DNA from: Pelagicoccus mobilis
GTDB taxonomy: Bacteria; Verrucomicrobiota; Verrucomicrobiia; Opitutales; Opitutaceae
Reading direction: 5' to 3'
DNA: 64,000 bases
NCBI RefSeq assembly: GCF_016595505.1
Contig: NZ_JAENIL010000035.1
Coordinates: forward strand, 18,243-82,242
The first letter of the stretch is position 1. Each line of letters starts with the position of its first letter. Below are positions 52,945-63,600 of the stretch, one piece after another. The position numbers and the translations under genes were made by a program. The notes beneath the pieces were generated by a model, which saw nothing but the letters and a program-made list of their open reading frames with translations, made no database searches and was not told the origin of the DNA.

Positions 52945-55900
52945 ATGATCGATCACAACGAAGAAAGAAAGGGGCTGCACTGCCCAGAAATGGAGCACGA
53001 CAGCTGTGGTATCGGTTTTGTGGCGAATTTGAAGGGCCGTAAGTCCCACGACGTGATTGAGAATGCGTTGGTGATGCTCACCAACATGGAGCACCGCGGT
53101 GGTACTGGCTATGACGTATGCTGTGGTGACGGCGCTGGTCTTCTCATCCAGGTTCCCCACGCATTCTTCCTAGAAGAGCTCTCAAAGCGTGACATCCGTC
53201 TCCCTGCTGCCGGCGACTACGGCGTAGGTATGGTCTTCTTCCCAGCCGACGAGGCGAAGCGCGAAGAGTGCCGCGAGCTCCTCAACCGCAATCTCGAAAC
53301 CCTCGGCATGTCCGTGATCTGCTACCGCGAGGTACCACGTGACAACTCAACACTCGGTCAGGCGTCCCTCGACACTGAGCCAAACGTAGAGCAGGTCTTC
53401 GTCGAGAAGCCAGAAGAGCTCTCCGCTATCGAGTTCGAGCGTAAGCTATACGTTGCTCGTAACTACTCTATCCACCTCGCCCGCGAAACGGTCAGCGGCA
53501 TTGGCGACGATTTCTACATCATCTCCATGTCTGCGCGCACCATTACTTATAAGGGCCAGCTGACAACCGCACAGGTTCGCGAGTACTACCTCGACCTGCA
53601 GGACGATCGCACGGTTTCCGCCCTCGCGATGTTCCACTCGCGCTTCTCAACTAATACTTTCCCAGCGTGGCGCTTGGCTCAACCGTTCCGTTTCCTCTCC
53701 CACAACGGTGAGATCAACACGGTCCGCGGTAACATCAATTGGATGCGTGCTCGCGAAGAGCTGCTCGAGTCTGACGCCTTCTCCAAAGAAGAGCTCAAGA
53801 TGCTCCACCCGATCTGCGACAGCCACATGTCCGACTCGTCCAACTTGGATATGGTCATCGAGCTGCTCGTACTCAGCGGCCGTCCGCTCGCTCACGTTAT
53901 GATGATGGCGATTCCGGAAGCATGGCAGAAGCAGGACGACATGGATCCGCTCAAGCGCGCGTTCTACGAGTATCACTCCTGCATCATGGAGCCATGGGAT
54001 GGTCCCGCTTCTATCTCTTTCACCGACGGTAATGTAATCGGTGCGACTCTCGACCGCAACGGTCTACGTCCATCCCGCTTCCTCGTAACCAGCGACGACA
54101 TGCTCGTCATGGGTTCTGAAACAGGAAGCTTGGTGGTCGACCAGTCCAAGGTCGTTCGCAAGGGTCGCCTCCAGCCAGGTAAGATCTTCATCGCTGACCT
54201 CGAGCAAGGCCGCATCATCTCCGACGACGAGGTGAAGCAGGACATCAGCTCCCGTCAGCCGTACGGAGAGTGGCTCAAGGACAACAAGATCACGCTCGAA
54301 GAGCTTCCGACTCCGGAAGGCAGCGTGACTCCAAAGAGCAACTACAAGCTGCAAAACCGCCAAAAGGCATTCGGCTACACTGAGGAAGATCTCAACCTCA
54401 TCCTCGCCGGCATGGTTGGCACAGCTAAGGAGCCTCTCGGTTCCATGGGTGCGGACAACCCGCTCGCAGTTCTCTCCGACAAGCCGCAGCACCTCTCCAA
54501 CTACTTCAAGCAACTCTTCGCGCAGGTAACCAATCCGCCGATCGACCCGATCCGTGAAGAGATGGTTATGTCGCTGCAGAGCTACATTGGTGGTTCGCTC
54601 AACCTTCTCGACGAAGGTCCACGCCACTGTCACAAGATCGAGATCCGTCAGCCAGTTCTCTCCAGCGAAGATCTTCTCAAGATCAAGCACATCGACCACG
54701 ACCATTTCCAAGCTCGTGCGATCGACTGTACGTTCCCAGCCAACGGTAAGGAAGGCGCGCTCAAGCATGCTCTTGAGCGTATCTGTCGTGATGCGAAGGA
54801 CGCTGCAGCCGAAGGCTACCAGATCATCATCCTCTCTCACCGCAACATCGACAGCGACCACGCTCCAGTGCCTTCGCTCCTCGCGACTGGCGCGGTTCAC
54901 CACTACCTCATTCGCAAGGGCCTCCGTGCTGATGCGGAAATCGTAGTGGAAGCGGGAGACGTTTGGGAAACTCACCACGTAGCAACTCTCGTTGGCTACG
55001 GCGCGGCGGCAGTTAACCCATACCTCGCTCTGGAAACACTTTCCGCTCTCCGCGACGAAGGTGTAGTTAATTCTGAATACGACGACGCGACCCTCTACAC
55101 TCGCTACTGCAAGGCGGTTAACAGCGGTCTGCTCAAGATCTTCTCCAAGATGGGTATCTCGACTCTGCAGTCTTATCAAGGCGCGCAGATCTTCGAAGCT
55201 CTCGGTGTTAACAAGAAGGTCATCGACAAGTACTTCGCCGGTACTGTCAGCCGAATCGAAGGTATCGGACTCGACGAGATCGCTAAGGAAGCGGTTGCCA
55301 AGCACCGTGCAGGTTTCCCGCTCGACAGCGATATCTACGACGAGCAGGAACTCGACTCCGGTGGTTCTTACGCTTGGCGTAAGGATGGAGAGCGTCACCT
55401 CTTCAACCCGACTACAATCCGTCTTCTCCAGCAAGCGACTGCGACCAACAATACTGACGTATTCCGCGAATACGCTCGCAACGTTGATGACCAATCTCGC
55501 GACGCTTACACGCTGCGCGGCTTGATGAAGTTTAAGTCTGACCGCACTGCGATCCCTCTCGAAGAAGTCGAGCCAGCGGAAAAGATCTTCAAGCGCTTTG
55601 CGACTGGAGCGATGTCCTTCGGTTCGATCTCTTGGGAAGCGCACACTACACTCGCGATTGCGATGAACCGCCTTGGTGGTAAGTCCAACTCTGGTGAGGG
55701 TGGCGAAGACCCAATCCGTTTCACACCAGAGGAAAACGGTGACTCCATGCGTTCTGCGATCAAGCAGGTAGCATCTGGCCGTTTCGGTGTTAACTCTTAC
55801 TACCTCACCAATGCGGACGAGCTTCAGATCAAGATGGCTCAGGGCGCGAAGCCAGGTGAAGGTGGACAGCTCCCAGGTCACAAGGTTGACGCTTGGATCG

Positions 55901-57540
55901 GCAAGACTCGTGGCTCCACTCCTGGTGTAGGCCTCATCTCGCCACCTCCTCACCACGATATCTACTCAATCGAGGATTTGGCTCAGCTGATCTACGACCT
56001 CAAGAACGCTAACCGTGATGCGCGTATCAACGTGAAGCTCGTTTCTGAAGCGGGTGTTGGCACGATCGCCGCGGGTGTTTGTAAGGGCTACGCAGACGTT
56101 GTATTGATCGCTGGATACGACGGCGGTACAGGTGCGTCGCCACTCAGTTCTATCAAGCACGCTGGTCTTCCATGGGAACTCGGCCTCGCCGAAACTCACC
56201 AGACTCTCGTTCGCAACCGTCTCCGTAGCCGAATCGTCGTCCAGACAGACGGTCAGCTCAAGACGCCACGCGACCTTGCGATCGCAACCCTTCTCGGTGC
56301 AGAAGAGTGGGGTAGTGCGACAGCGGCACTCATCGTTGAAGGCTGTATTATGATGCGTAAGTGTCACTTGAATACATGCCCAGTCGGTGTTGCTACTCAG
56401 AACCGCGAACTCCGTAGCCGTTACCGCGGTAAGGTTGAGCACGTTGTGAACTTCTTCACTATGATGGCTGAAGGTCTCCGTGAGATCATGGCTGAGCTCG
56501 GATTCCGCACCGTTGACGAAATGGTAGGTCAGAGCCAGTGCCTCGAGTTCCGTGACGATGTTGATCACTGGAAGTACGGAAACGTCGACCTTTCTCCGAT
56601 CCTCTTCAAGCAAGAGCCATTCGAAGGTGACAGCCTCTACCAGACTGTCGAGCAGAAGCACCTCATCCACGACATCGTGGACCGCAAGCTCATCAAGGAT
56701 GCCGCTGGCGCTCTCGCTGACTGCGAAAAGGTCAAGCTCGAGTATGAGATTGTGAATACGGACCGTGCTGTTGGCGCGATGCTCTCGAATGAGATTTCCA
56801 AGATCTACAAGGGTGACGGTTTGCCGGAAGGTACAGTCGACGTGAAGTTCAAGGGATCCGCTGGTCAGAGTTTTGGCGTTTTCACCGCGAAGGGTGTTCG
56901 CTTCGAGCTCGAAGGGGATTCGAACGACTACTTCGGTAAGGGCCTCTCGGGCGGTACGCTCGTTGTCTACCCAGACAAGACCGCTCCATTCAAGGCACGT
57001 GAAAACGTGATCGTCGGAAACGTCGCCTTCTTCGGTGGCACAAGCGGTGAAGCGTTTATTCGCGGTATCGCTGGTGAACGCTTCTGTGTTCGTAATTCCG
57101 GTGTCACTGCAGTCGTCGAAGGCGTTGGTGATCACGGTTGTGAATACATGACTGGCGGTCGCGCAGTTATCCTTGGCGATACTGGACGCAACTTCGCGGC
57201 AGGTATGTCCGGCGGTGTGGCTTACGTCCTCGACCGTGACGGCACCTTTGCTTCCAAGTGCAACATGGAGATGGTTCGCCTCGCCGCTGTTGATAAGGAA
57301 GAGCACAAGTCCGAACTTAAGGGTCTCGTCGAGAAGCACCTGCAGGAAACCGGGTCCGATGTGGCGAAGGAGCTGTTGGAAGATTGGGACGCTTCGCTAG
57401 AGAAGTTCGTTCTGGTTATGCCAACCGACTACGAGCACATCCTCAACCTCATGGAGAAGGCTCGTGCGACGAACAAGTTCGACAACGAATACGATATCGC
57501 GGTGGAAGCCTTCGATATGCACCTCGCCTCACTCGCGTAA
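52945..57540 (+). CDS. gltB: Glutamate synthase (NADPH) large subunit
   Basis: A 1531-residue enzyme subunit that transfers the amide nitrogen of glutamine to 2-oxoglutarate. The N-terminal nucleophile is C21 in EHDSCGIGFVAN, so the first 20 residues form the usual propeptide. RFSTNTFPAW and NGEINTVRGNINW belong to the glutaminase domain. The FMN domain includes GGTGASPLSSIKHAG, and CHLNTCPVGVATQ holds the [3Fe-4S] cysteines together with CIMMRKC. The C-terminal GXGXG beta-helix includes GDHGCEYMTGGRAVILG. Codon use is strongly biased to C-ending and CTC/CGC codons, a sign of high expression, and this also creates long open frames on the other strand that are not genes. Confidence 0.97.
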   Translation: MIDHNEERKGLHCPEMEHDSCGIGFVANLKGRKSHDVIENALVMLTNMEHRGGTGYDVCCGDGAGLLIQVPHAFFLEELSKRDIRLPAAGDYGVGMVFFPADEAKREECRELLNRNLETLGMSVICYREVPRDNSTLGQASLDTEPNVEQVFVEKPEELSAIEFERKLYVARNYSIHLARETVSGIGDDFYIISMSARTITYKGQLTTAQVREYYLDLQDDRTVSALAMFHSRFSTNTFPAWRLAQPFRFLSHNGEINTVRGNINWMRAREELLESDAFSKEELKMLHPICDSHMSDSSNLDMVIELLVLSGRPLAHVMMMAIPEAWQKQDDMDPLKRAFYEYHSCIMEPWDGPASISFTDGNVIGATLDRNGLRPSRFLVTSDDMLVMGSETGSLVVDQSKVVRKGRLQPGKIFIADLEQGRIISDDEVKQDISSRQPYGEWLKDNKITLEELPTPEGSVTPKSNYKLQNRQKAFGYTEEDLNLILAGMVGTAKEPLGSMGADNPLAVLSDKPQHLSNYFKQLFAQVTNPPIDPIREEMVMSLQSYIGGSLNLLDEGPRHCHKIEIRQPVLSSEDLLKIKHIDHDHFQARAIDCTFPANGKEGALKHALERICRDAKDAAAEGYQIIILSHRNIDSDHAPVPSLLATGAVHHYLIRKGLRADAEIVVEAGDVWETHHVATLVGYGAAAVNPYLALETLSALRDEGVVNSEYDDATLYTRYCKAVNSGLLKIFSKMGISTLQSYQGAQIFEALGVNKKVIDKYFAGTVSRIEGIGLDEIAKEAVAKHRAGFPLDSDIYDEQELDSGGSYAWRKDGERHLFNPTTIRLLQQATATNNTDVFREYARNVDDQSRDAYTLRGLMKFKSDRTAIPLEEVEPAEKIFKRFATGAMSFGSISWEAHTTLAIAMNRLGGKSNSGEGGEDPIRFTPEENGDSMRSAIKQVASGRFGVNSYYLTNADELQIKMAQGAKPGEGGQLPGHKVDAWIGKTRGSTPGVGLISPPPHHDIYSIEDLAQLIYDLKNANRDARINVKLVSEAGVGTIAAGVCKGYADVVLIAGYDGGTGASPLSSIKHAGLPWELGLAETHQTLVRNRLRSRIVVQTDGQLKTPRDLAIATLLGAEEWGSATAALIVEGCIMMRKCHLNTCPVGVATQNRELRSRYRGKVEHVVNFFTMMAEGLREIMAELGFRTVDEMVGQSQCLEFRDDVDHWKYGNVDLSPILFKQEPFEGDSLYQTVEQKHLIHDIVDRKLIKDAAGALADCEKVKLEYEIVNTDRAVGAMLSNEISKIYKGDGLPEGTVDVKFKGSAGQSFGVFTAKGVRFELEGDSNDYFGKGLSGGTLVVYPDKTAPFKARENVIVGNVAFFGGTSGEAFIRGIAGERFCVRNSGVTAVVEGVGDHGCEYMTGGRAVILGDTGRNFAAGMSGGVAYVLDRDGTFASKCNMEMVRLAAVDKEEHKSELKGLVEKHLQETGSDVAKELLEDWDASLEKFVLVMPTDYEHILNLMEKARATNKFDNEYDIAVEAFDMHLASLA

Positions 57541-57576
57541 CCCCACGAAGAAAGACACCGAAGGAGATATAGAACC

Positions 57577-59067
57577 ATGGGAAAACCTACAGGATTTCTA
57601 GAACAAGACAGAGAAAACGCGACTGACCGTGACCCCATCCTGCGCCTCGGCGACTGGAAGGAAGTTCACGAGGAAATGCCGGAGCCTGAAATCAAGAAGC
57701 AGGCTGCTCGTTGCATGGATTGTGGCGTTCCTTTCTGCCACGCTGGCGACTCTTACCACTTCACTGGTATCGCGGGCTGCCCAGTCAACAACCTCATCCC
57801 TGAGTGGAACCACCTCGTTTACAAGGGCCGCTGGCAGGACGCTTACGGGCGTCTGATGAAGACAAACAACTTCCCGGAATTCACCGGTCGCGTTTGTCCT
57901 GCTCCTTGTGAAAGCTCTTGCGTACTGGGCATCAATCAGAAGCCAGTTACCATCAAGCACCACGAGGTATCCATCATCGACCGCGCGTTTGAGGAAGGTT
58001 GGGTTAAGGCTAGCCCACCGGAAAAGCGCACTGGCAAGAAGGTGGCGGTTGTCGGCTCCGGCCCTGCTGGCCTCGCTTGCGCGGATCAGCTCAACCAAGC
58101 CGGTCACAACGTAGTGGTTTACGAGCGTGCCGATCGCCCAGGTGGTCTGCTCATGTACGGTATTCCGAACATGAAGCTCGAGAAGGAAGTTGTTCTTCGC
58201 CGTATCAAGCTCATGGAGGACGAAGGCGTCCAGTTCCGTTGTGGCGTTGAGATCGGTAAGGACATCGCTGCTTCCCGACTCAAGGACGATTACGATTCAG
58301 TTGTCATCTGTACTGGCGCTACTAAGCCACGTGATCTTCCTGTTCCAGGCCGCGAACTCAATGGCGTTCACTTCGCGATGGAGTTCCTCGGCGCGAACAC
58401 AAAGAGCCTTCTCGATTCCAACCACGAAGACGGCAACTACATCTCTGCCAAGGGCAAGAACGTAGTCGTAATTGGTGGTGGTGACACAGGTACTGACTGT
58501 GTGGGTACATCTCTCCGCCATGAGTGTGAGAATGTTATCCAGCTCGAAATCATGCCGAAGCCAAGCGAAGAGCGTGCTCCAGGTAACGAGTGGCCACAGT
58601 ACGCACGTGTACTCAAGGTCGACTACGGCCAGGAGGAAGCGATCGCAAAGCAAGGTGAAGATCCTCGCCAGTACCTCGTAATGACTAAGGAGTTCCTCGG
58701 CGACGAGAACGGCAACCTCCGTGCTCTCAAGACTGTAGAAGTTGAATGGAAGAAGAATCCAGAAGGACGCTTCATCCCAGCTGAAGTTGAAGGTTCCGAA
58801 AAGGAAGTACCTGCTCAGCTCGCGCTTCTCGCAATGGGCTTCCTCGGTCCAGAGCAGACTGTTATCGAGCAACTCGGTGTAGCGACTGATGAGCGCAGTA
58901 ACGCGAAGGCTGACTACGGCAAGTACCACACCAGCGTAGATGGCATCTTCGCAGCTGGTGACGCTCGTCGTGGCCAAAGCTTGATCGTTTGGGCGATCAA
59001 CGAAGGTCGTGGAGCGGCTCGTGCCGTTGATAAGCACTTGATGGGTGCGACTACGCTTCCTCTGTAA
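57577..59067 (+). CDS. gltD: Glutamate synthase small subunit
   Basis: A 496-residue flavoprotein that passes electrons from NADPH to GltB. The N-terminal Fe-S cysteines are in [12 protein letters not shown] and [18 protein letters not shown] and NADPH sites are [21 protein letters not shown] and [31 protein letters not shown] and [23 protein letters not shown] complete the family pattern. AGGAGAT precedes the ATG by 9 bp, and the gene follows gltB by 36 bp with the same codon bias. Confidence 0.97.
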   Translation: MGKPTGFLEQDRENATDRDPILRLGDWKEVHEEMPEPEIKKQAARCMDCGVPFCHAGDSYHFTGIAGCPVNNLIPEWNHLVYKGRWQDAYGRLMKTNNFPEFTGRVCPAPCESSCVLGINQKPVTIKHHEVSIIDRAFEEGWVKASPPEKRTGKKVAVVGSGPAGLACADQLNQAGHNVVVYERADRPGGLLMYGIPNMKLEKEVVLRRIKLMEDEGVQFRCGVEIGKDIAASRLKDDYDSVVICTGATKPRDLPVPGRELNGVHFAMEFLGANTKSLLDSNHEDGNYISAKGKNVVVIGGGDTGTDCVGTSLRHECENVIQLEIMPKPSEERAPGNEWPQYARVLKVDYGQEEAIAKQGEDPRQYLVMTKEFLGDENGNLRALKTVEVEWKKNPEGRFIPAEVEGSEKEVPAQLALLAMGFLGPEQTVIEQLGVATDERSNAKADYGKYHTSVDGIFAAGDARRGQSLIVWAINEGRGAARAVDKHLMGATTLPL

Positions 59068-59090
59068 GGATAAGCGATAAACACTTTCTA

Positions 59091-59123
59091 CGGCGTATCG
59101 AGTGATCGGTACGCCGTTTTTTT
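59091..59123 (+). terminator. Terminator of the gltBD operon
   Basis: CGGCGTA-TCGAGTGATCGG-TACGCCG followed by TTTTTTT, 25 bp after gltD. Confidence 0.87.
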
Positions 59124-59127
59124 GTTC

Positions 59128-59202
59128 GTAGCGCGGTGCTTAAGCCCGAGGCTGTATTGCAGGATCCGCTCTTCGAGGACGCGGGCTGAAGCGCCGCGCT
59201 AC
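59128..59202. repeat. Long palindromic repeat (TAGCGCGG family)
   Basis: Left arm GTAGCGCGGTGCTTAAGCCC and right arm GGGCTGAAGCGCCGCGCTAC pair over about 20 bp across a 30-bp loop. The first 15 bases reappear at the right window edge (GTAGCGCGGTGCTT). Two copies in 5 kb, each just after a terminator, mark it as a dispersed extragenic palindrome. The function may be transcript stabilisation or mobile-element hosting. Confidence 0.75.
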
Positions 59203-59280
59203 GGGGTGGCTTTCCAGCGATTTTCCCTCACTTTAATCGAACCGTTTGTGGTGGCTTCCCGACTTCTTGGGAAACGCAGG

Positions 59281-59832
59281 ATGAAACGTGATTCGAAACA
59301 GGTCTTAACTGAGCTTCTTGTTCTGAGAACCCAAGGGGGTGAAGAACGGGCTTTCACCCAGCTCTACGAGTTATGGGCGAAGGATGTGCTCAAGTTTGCC
59401 AGTTTCGTGGTCAAGGATTCCCAGGCTGCTGAGGAGATCGCCCAGGAAGGGTGGGTCTCGGTGGCTAAGGCTTTGCGAAAATTGGATGATGCCACTCGAT
59501 TCCGAGCTTGGCTGTTCCAGATCGTAAGACGGCGTTGCATAGATTGGATACGTAGACGACAGACCGAGAGAAAGGGGATGGAGGCTTTAAAAGAAGAGCG
59601 AGCTTCGCAGGAGACTCAGCGAGAGTCTCAAAGCGAAGAGTCAGCTGTTCTTAGTGAGGCGATCCAGAAAATGGATACGGATACTCGTTTGTTGATCCAT
59701 CTGTTTTATGAATCAGGGCTAACGGTTGCGGAAGCAGCGGTGGCGTTGGAATTGCCCGCGGGCACGGTGAAGTCGCGGTTGTTCGCGATTAGGGAAAAGT
59801 TAAAGAAAGAACTGGAAAGGACACTGAAATGA
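59281..59832 (+). CDS. ECF-type RNA polymerase sigma factor
   Basis: A 183-residue sigma factor. The start at MKRDSKQVLTELL was chosen; the longer frame runs through the upstream repeat. Region 2 is RAFTQLYELWAKDVLKFASF with AAEEIAQEGWVSVAKALRKL and RFRAWLFQIVRRRCIDWIRRR. Region 4 is LLIHLFYESGLTVAEAAVALELPAGTVKSRLFAIREKLKKEL. It overlaps the next gene by 4 bp (ATGA), a small two-helix membrane protein that probably acts as its anti-sigma factor. The target promoters are unknown. Confidence 0.92.
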   Translation: MKRDSKQVLTELLVLRTQGGEERAFTQLYELWAKDVLKFASFVVKDSQAAEEIAQEGWVSVAKALRKLDDATRFRAWLFQIVRRRCIDWIRRRQTERKGMEALKEERASQETQRESQSEESAVLSEAIQKMDTDTRLLIHLFYESGLTVAEAAVALELPAGTVKSRLFAIREKLKKELERTLK

Positions 59833-60203
59833 GTGACTTAGATGATAAGATTCGGGAAGCCCTCGCGGATTCCGGTCAAAAGGAGGAGCTCTTCAAGGAG
59901 CAAAGCTTGATGGCGGAAGCGGTAGCGCCGTTTAAAGGCAAACGCCGTTGGGTAAACGTGGTTGGGCTATTCTATGGCGTACTCGGTTTCGCGATCGCGG
60001 TTTGGGGAGGATACAAATGCTTCTATGCCGAGGACACGCGGGTTCAGGTGATTTGGTTAGGCGTATTCTTCGTAGGTATTCTGTTGAACGCGTTTCTTAA
60101 AGTCTTCTTCTGGATGGAGATGCATACGAACCGCGTTCTTCGAGAGGTGAAGAGAGTGGAGCTTTTGCTCGTTGAGAGAAAAAAGGATGAGGATGGCTCG
60201 TAG
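59829..60203 (+). CDS. Small membrane protein, probable anti-sigma partner (DUF6768-like)
   Basis: A 124-residue protein with a cytoplasmic N-terminus (MSDLDDKIREALADSGQKEE), two transmembrane helices (VVGLFYGVLGFAIAVWGGY and VIWLGVFFVGILLNAFLKVFFW) and a charged C-terminus (REVKRVELLLVERKK). The 4-bp overlap with the ECF gene and the membrane topology point to an anti-sigma or regulatory role. The DUF6768 name is from memory of similar ECF-linked proteins and is uncertain. Confidence 0.72.
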   Translation: MSDLDDKIREALADSGQKEELFKEQSLMAEAVAPFKGKRRWVNVVGLFYGVLGFAIAVWGGYKCFYAEDTRVQVIWLGVFFVGILLNAFLKVFFWMEMHTNRVLREVKRVELLLVERKKDEDGS

Positions 60204-60694
60204 TGTTTTTTGTGCTGAGAATGTGGATACTGGGTAGTAGGGTGTTCCACCTGCTGGGCTTGGCTGGGGTGAGGTGTTTTTAGAAGACTGTAGGTGCTTT
60301 GCGGGGCTCTAGGTCAAATAGGTCAACTGTTGAATTGAGAAGGGGTGGACCGATCGCGTGGGTTTTGCGACTGTTTGGTCAACGAAAGACAGCACAATCT
60401 TAGCGAGAGGGTCTGCCTCCCTCTTTTTCGGACCTCAAGCAGGTCACCCTTACCAACCCACTCACCAATACCCTGTATCAACTGACAGTCGCTTTTTTTA
60501 AAGTGCTTACCCCTTATATAGTTCTCTAGTAGCCGCTGTATCCCATTTTGCTAGCTCTAGAGTGCGAAGGCTAGGAACACTCTATCCTTCCTTTCTTAGT
60601 TAATGCCGACTCAAGGCTTAGGGGCGGAGCTATGCTTGAATTTGTAGATGTATGTCAGGTTTGGATACTAATTTCTACAAACTATACACTAACT
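60204..60694. other. Spacer before the TonB-dependent receptor
   Basis: No gene is supported over 490 bp. An imperfect GAGAGGG/CCTCCCTC hairpin with TTTTT (60405-60427) may end the ECF operon. The receptor start codon at the right end has no Shine-Dalgarno sequence, as is usual in this lineage. The AT-rich bases around 60500-60540 (CCCCTTATATAG) may hold the receptor promoter. Confidence 0.4.
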
Positions 60695-63600
60695 ATGAAG
60701 TACAGATGGAAAAAAACTGCCCGCTACTCCTTTGGAGGGGCTCTGACGTTCGCATTGGCGAGCGTTCCTGGCACTTATGCTCAGGATGACGAGGAAGAGG
60801 TGTTCGAGCTCTCGCCGTTTACGGTTACGGGTGAAGACGATCGTGGTTATGAAGCGACGAGCACCTTGGCGGGTACACGTATCCGTACCAACTTGAAGGA
60901 TCTCGCGAGTCCGATCTCTATTGTAACGGAGCAGTTCTTGGAGGACACTGGTGCGACTTCTACAGAAGATTTGCTCCTTTATACCGGCAACACAGAAGTC
61001 GCGGGTCCGGATGGCAATTACGGAGGCGGCGACGCTCAAAGAACGAACCCAAACACCGCTCGCGTTCGTGGCTTGGGCAATCCAGACCGTACTCGAAATT
61101 ACTTCCTAACGGACATTGGTTTTGATTCCTACAATACGAATCGTGTTGCGGTTGCTAAGGGGCCAAATGCGATGCTTTTCGGATTGGGTAGTCCCGCCGG
61201 CATCATCAACAACAACCTTAAGGAAGCTGTGTTCAGCGATGAGAACCGCTTGCAGTTGCGTCTCGGTAGCTGGGAGTCGCATCGCGAAGTGATCGATTTG
61301 AATCGCGTCTTGATCGAGGATCAGCTGGCGGTGCGCTTGATCGGTTTGAATGATCAGGCGAAGTTCAAGCAGGAGCCTGCCTATGATGACAAGCAACGTC
61401 TGTATGGAGCGATTACATACAAGCCTCTGGAGAAGACCACGATCAAGGCCAACTTCGAGTTGGGCTCGCGTGATGCTGCTCGTCCGAGAACAAGTTCCCC
61501 GACTTCCAACATTCCGAATTGGGTAAAGGATGGTATGCCGACTACTACCGGCAACTACAATCAGGTTGGATTCGGTGGCTATGGTGGAAACCGCGCTCCT
61601 CAGTTTATTTATGACAGCCCTACTGCGACAGAGCCATCGCTTGGTTTTGACCCAGCTCCCGCTACGAAGGGACCGGATGGGATCACTCGCTCTCACTATA
61701 CTTACGTCAACCGTGAGGACGAGGGGGGCAATGGATTCAGCAACGGTGTTTTGACTGATGATACCAGATGGGTGTTCGACTTCCGAAATCAATCTCTGGG
61801 AGGGATCGATAACACGCAGGAAATTTCCTTCGACGTGTTTAATATCACGGTAGAGCAGGAGCTCACTGATAAAGCTGGTATCCAGCTTAGCTACAACGAC
61901 GAGACTCACTACCGTTTTACGCGTGACCGGGTTGAAAACAACATTCGCGTCGATGCGAGCACCTACCTGCCTTACTTCGTTAGCGACGGAGCAGGCGGCA
62001 CCATGGATCCGCTTAATCCGTATGTAGGCCGTCCTTACGTCACCATGACCGAGCGAATGAGCGGTACTGAAAGCATGCGTGAAGCCCTTGAGCTAAAAGG
62101 GTATTACGACATCGACTTCGCAGAGACTACAGACGGTATGGGTTGGCTCGGACGCCACGTCTTCACCGGTGTCTATGCTCAGCAGTCTCGAGACGTTCTC
62201 CGCTGGGGCAATAGCTACGGTAGCTCCATCACAGGTGAAGCTGAGTCGGTGCTGGAAGGAAATCGTAACCGCGACTTCACGGCTGCCTCTTGGGACCGCC
62301 GTGGTCAAGGGAAGCGCTACCTCGGCCCAGCTATCACAGGCATTCCGTCCAGTGGCCATGTCGCACAGGGCGTCATGACAGGCGGGACTCCGCGTCTGAA
62401 TGAGTTCCAGGCTTGGATGTACGATGCATCGGCTACGCCGATCGTAGACGGCCATAACGGCGCGTACCGTGAAGTGAATGCGACGATGCATGTCGATCCG
62501 ATCACTTCCGCTTCCATCGATCGCCAGGAGATCGACTCTCTGGCTCTCACTGCTCAGAGTTTCTTCTTCAACAATAACCTCGTAGTGACTGCGGGTTGGC
62601 GTGAGGACGAGGCTTCTTCCTTCCGTGATGGTCGTCCAACTACGACTGCCGATAACATTGCTCTGGTGGAATCTCTCGAACTTCCAGGAGACCCTGACGA
62701 TGTGACTAAAGACAGCGTCTTCTCCTATGGTGTTGTGGGTCACGTGCCTAGCGCGTGGACGGATCGTATGGGCATCAGTTTGAGCGCTCACTATGGCGAA
62801 TCTGAGAACTTCGTACCTTCGCCAGGGCGTGTTTCGCTTCTAAATGTTGAGCACCCGGATCCAAAGGGTGAAACAACCGAGTACGGTTTTGCGGTGGGCG
62901 CGTTTGAGGACAAGCTTCACCTCAAGGTTAACTGGTACGAGACGATCTCCAAGAACCAGACGGACAACTCTTTGGGACCAGGAAATATCCCGAATTGGGA
63001 GCGTCTCTTCTACAACAATGTTCGCAATTCGCTTCAGGAAATGGAGCTGCGCGATCCTGAGGATCCTTCGCAAGGCTACTGGCCAAACAATATCAACTGG
63101 GCGGATACGTACACTTTGCCTCCTCTGGGAATGCGCGAGCTGTTCTGGAATCCTGTTGAGCCAGATCCAGGCGTAGGTGGAACGCCGAGTGTTTCCGATA
63201 GCCCGAACCCGAATGTAACAGGCGTTTCTGACTTCTCATCTGAGGGTCTTGAAATCGAGGGTGTTTGGAATCCAACTACAAGCTGGACGATTGCATTCAA
63301 CGCGACTCAGAACGAGGTGATTAAGACCAATGTTCTTAAATCCTACCTCGAGTACTTCAATATTCGCGAACCGCAATGGGTTGCGATGGGGGATTTGATT
63401 GCTCGTCCAAACACTTACAAGAATGAGAACCCGCAAACCATCTACGAGCGTACTCGTAACGTGCAGTGGAAGCGCTTGCTGGAGCAGGTCACCCAGGATG
63501 GCGCGTTGAGTCACGAGATCCGTGAGTGGCGCTACAATATCTCTACCAACTACCGCTTTTCTCGGGAAGGTAAGATGAAGGGCTGGTCTGTTGGTGGCGC

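Noticed and set aside
54064..57339. Two very long minus-strand open frames (630 and 457 codons) inside gltB
   Set aside because: They are produced by the strong codon bias of gltB on the other strand. They have no start signals or family motifs, and gltB is complete and conserved over the same bases.
59122..59280. Longer start of the ECF sigma factor
   Set aside because: The added 53 residues come from translation of the palindromic repeat and have no sigma-factor similarity.
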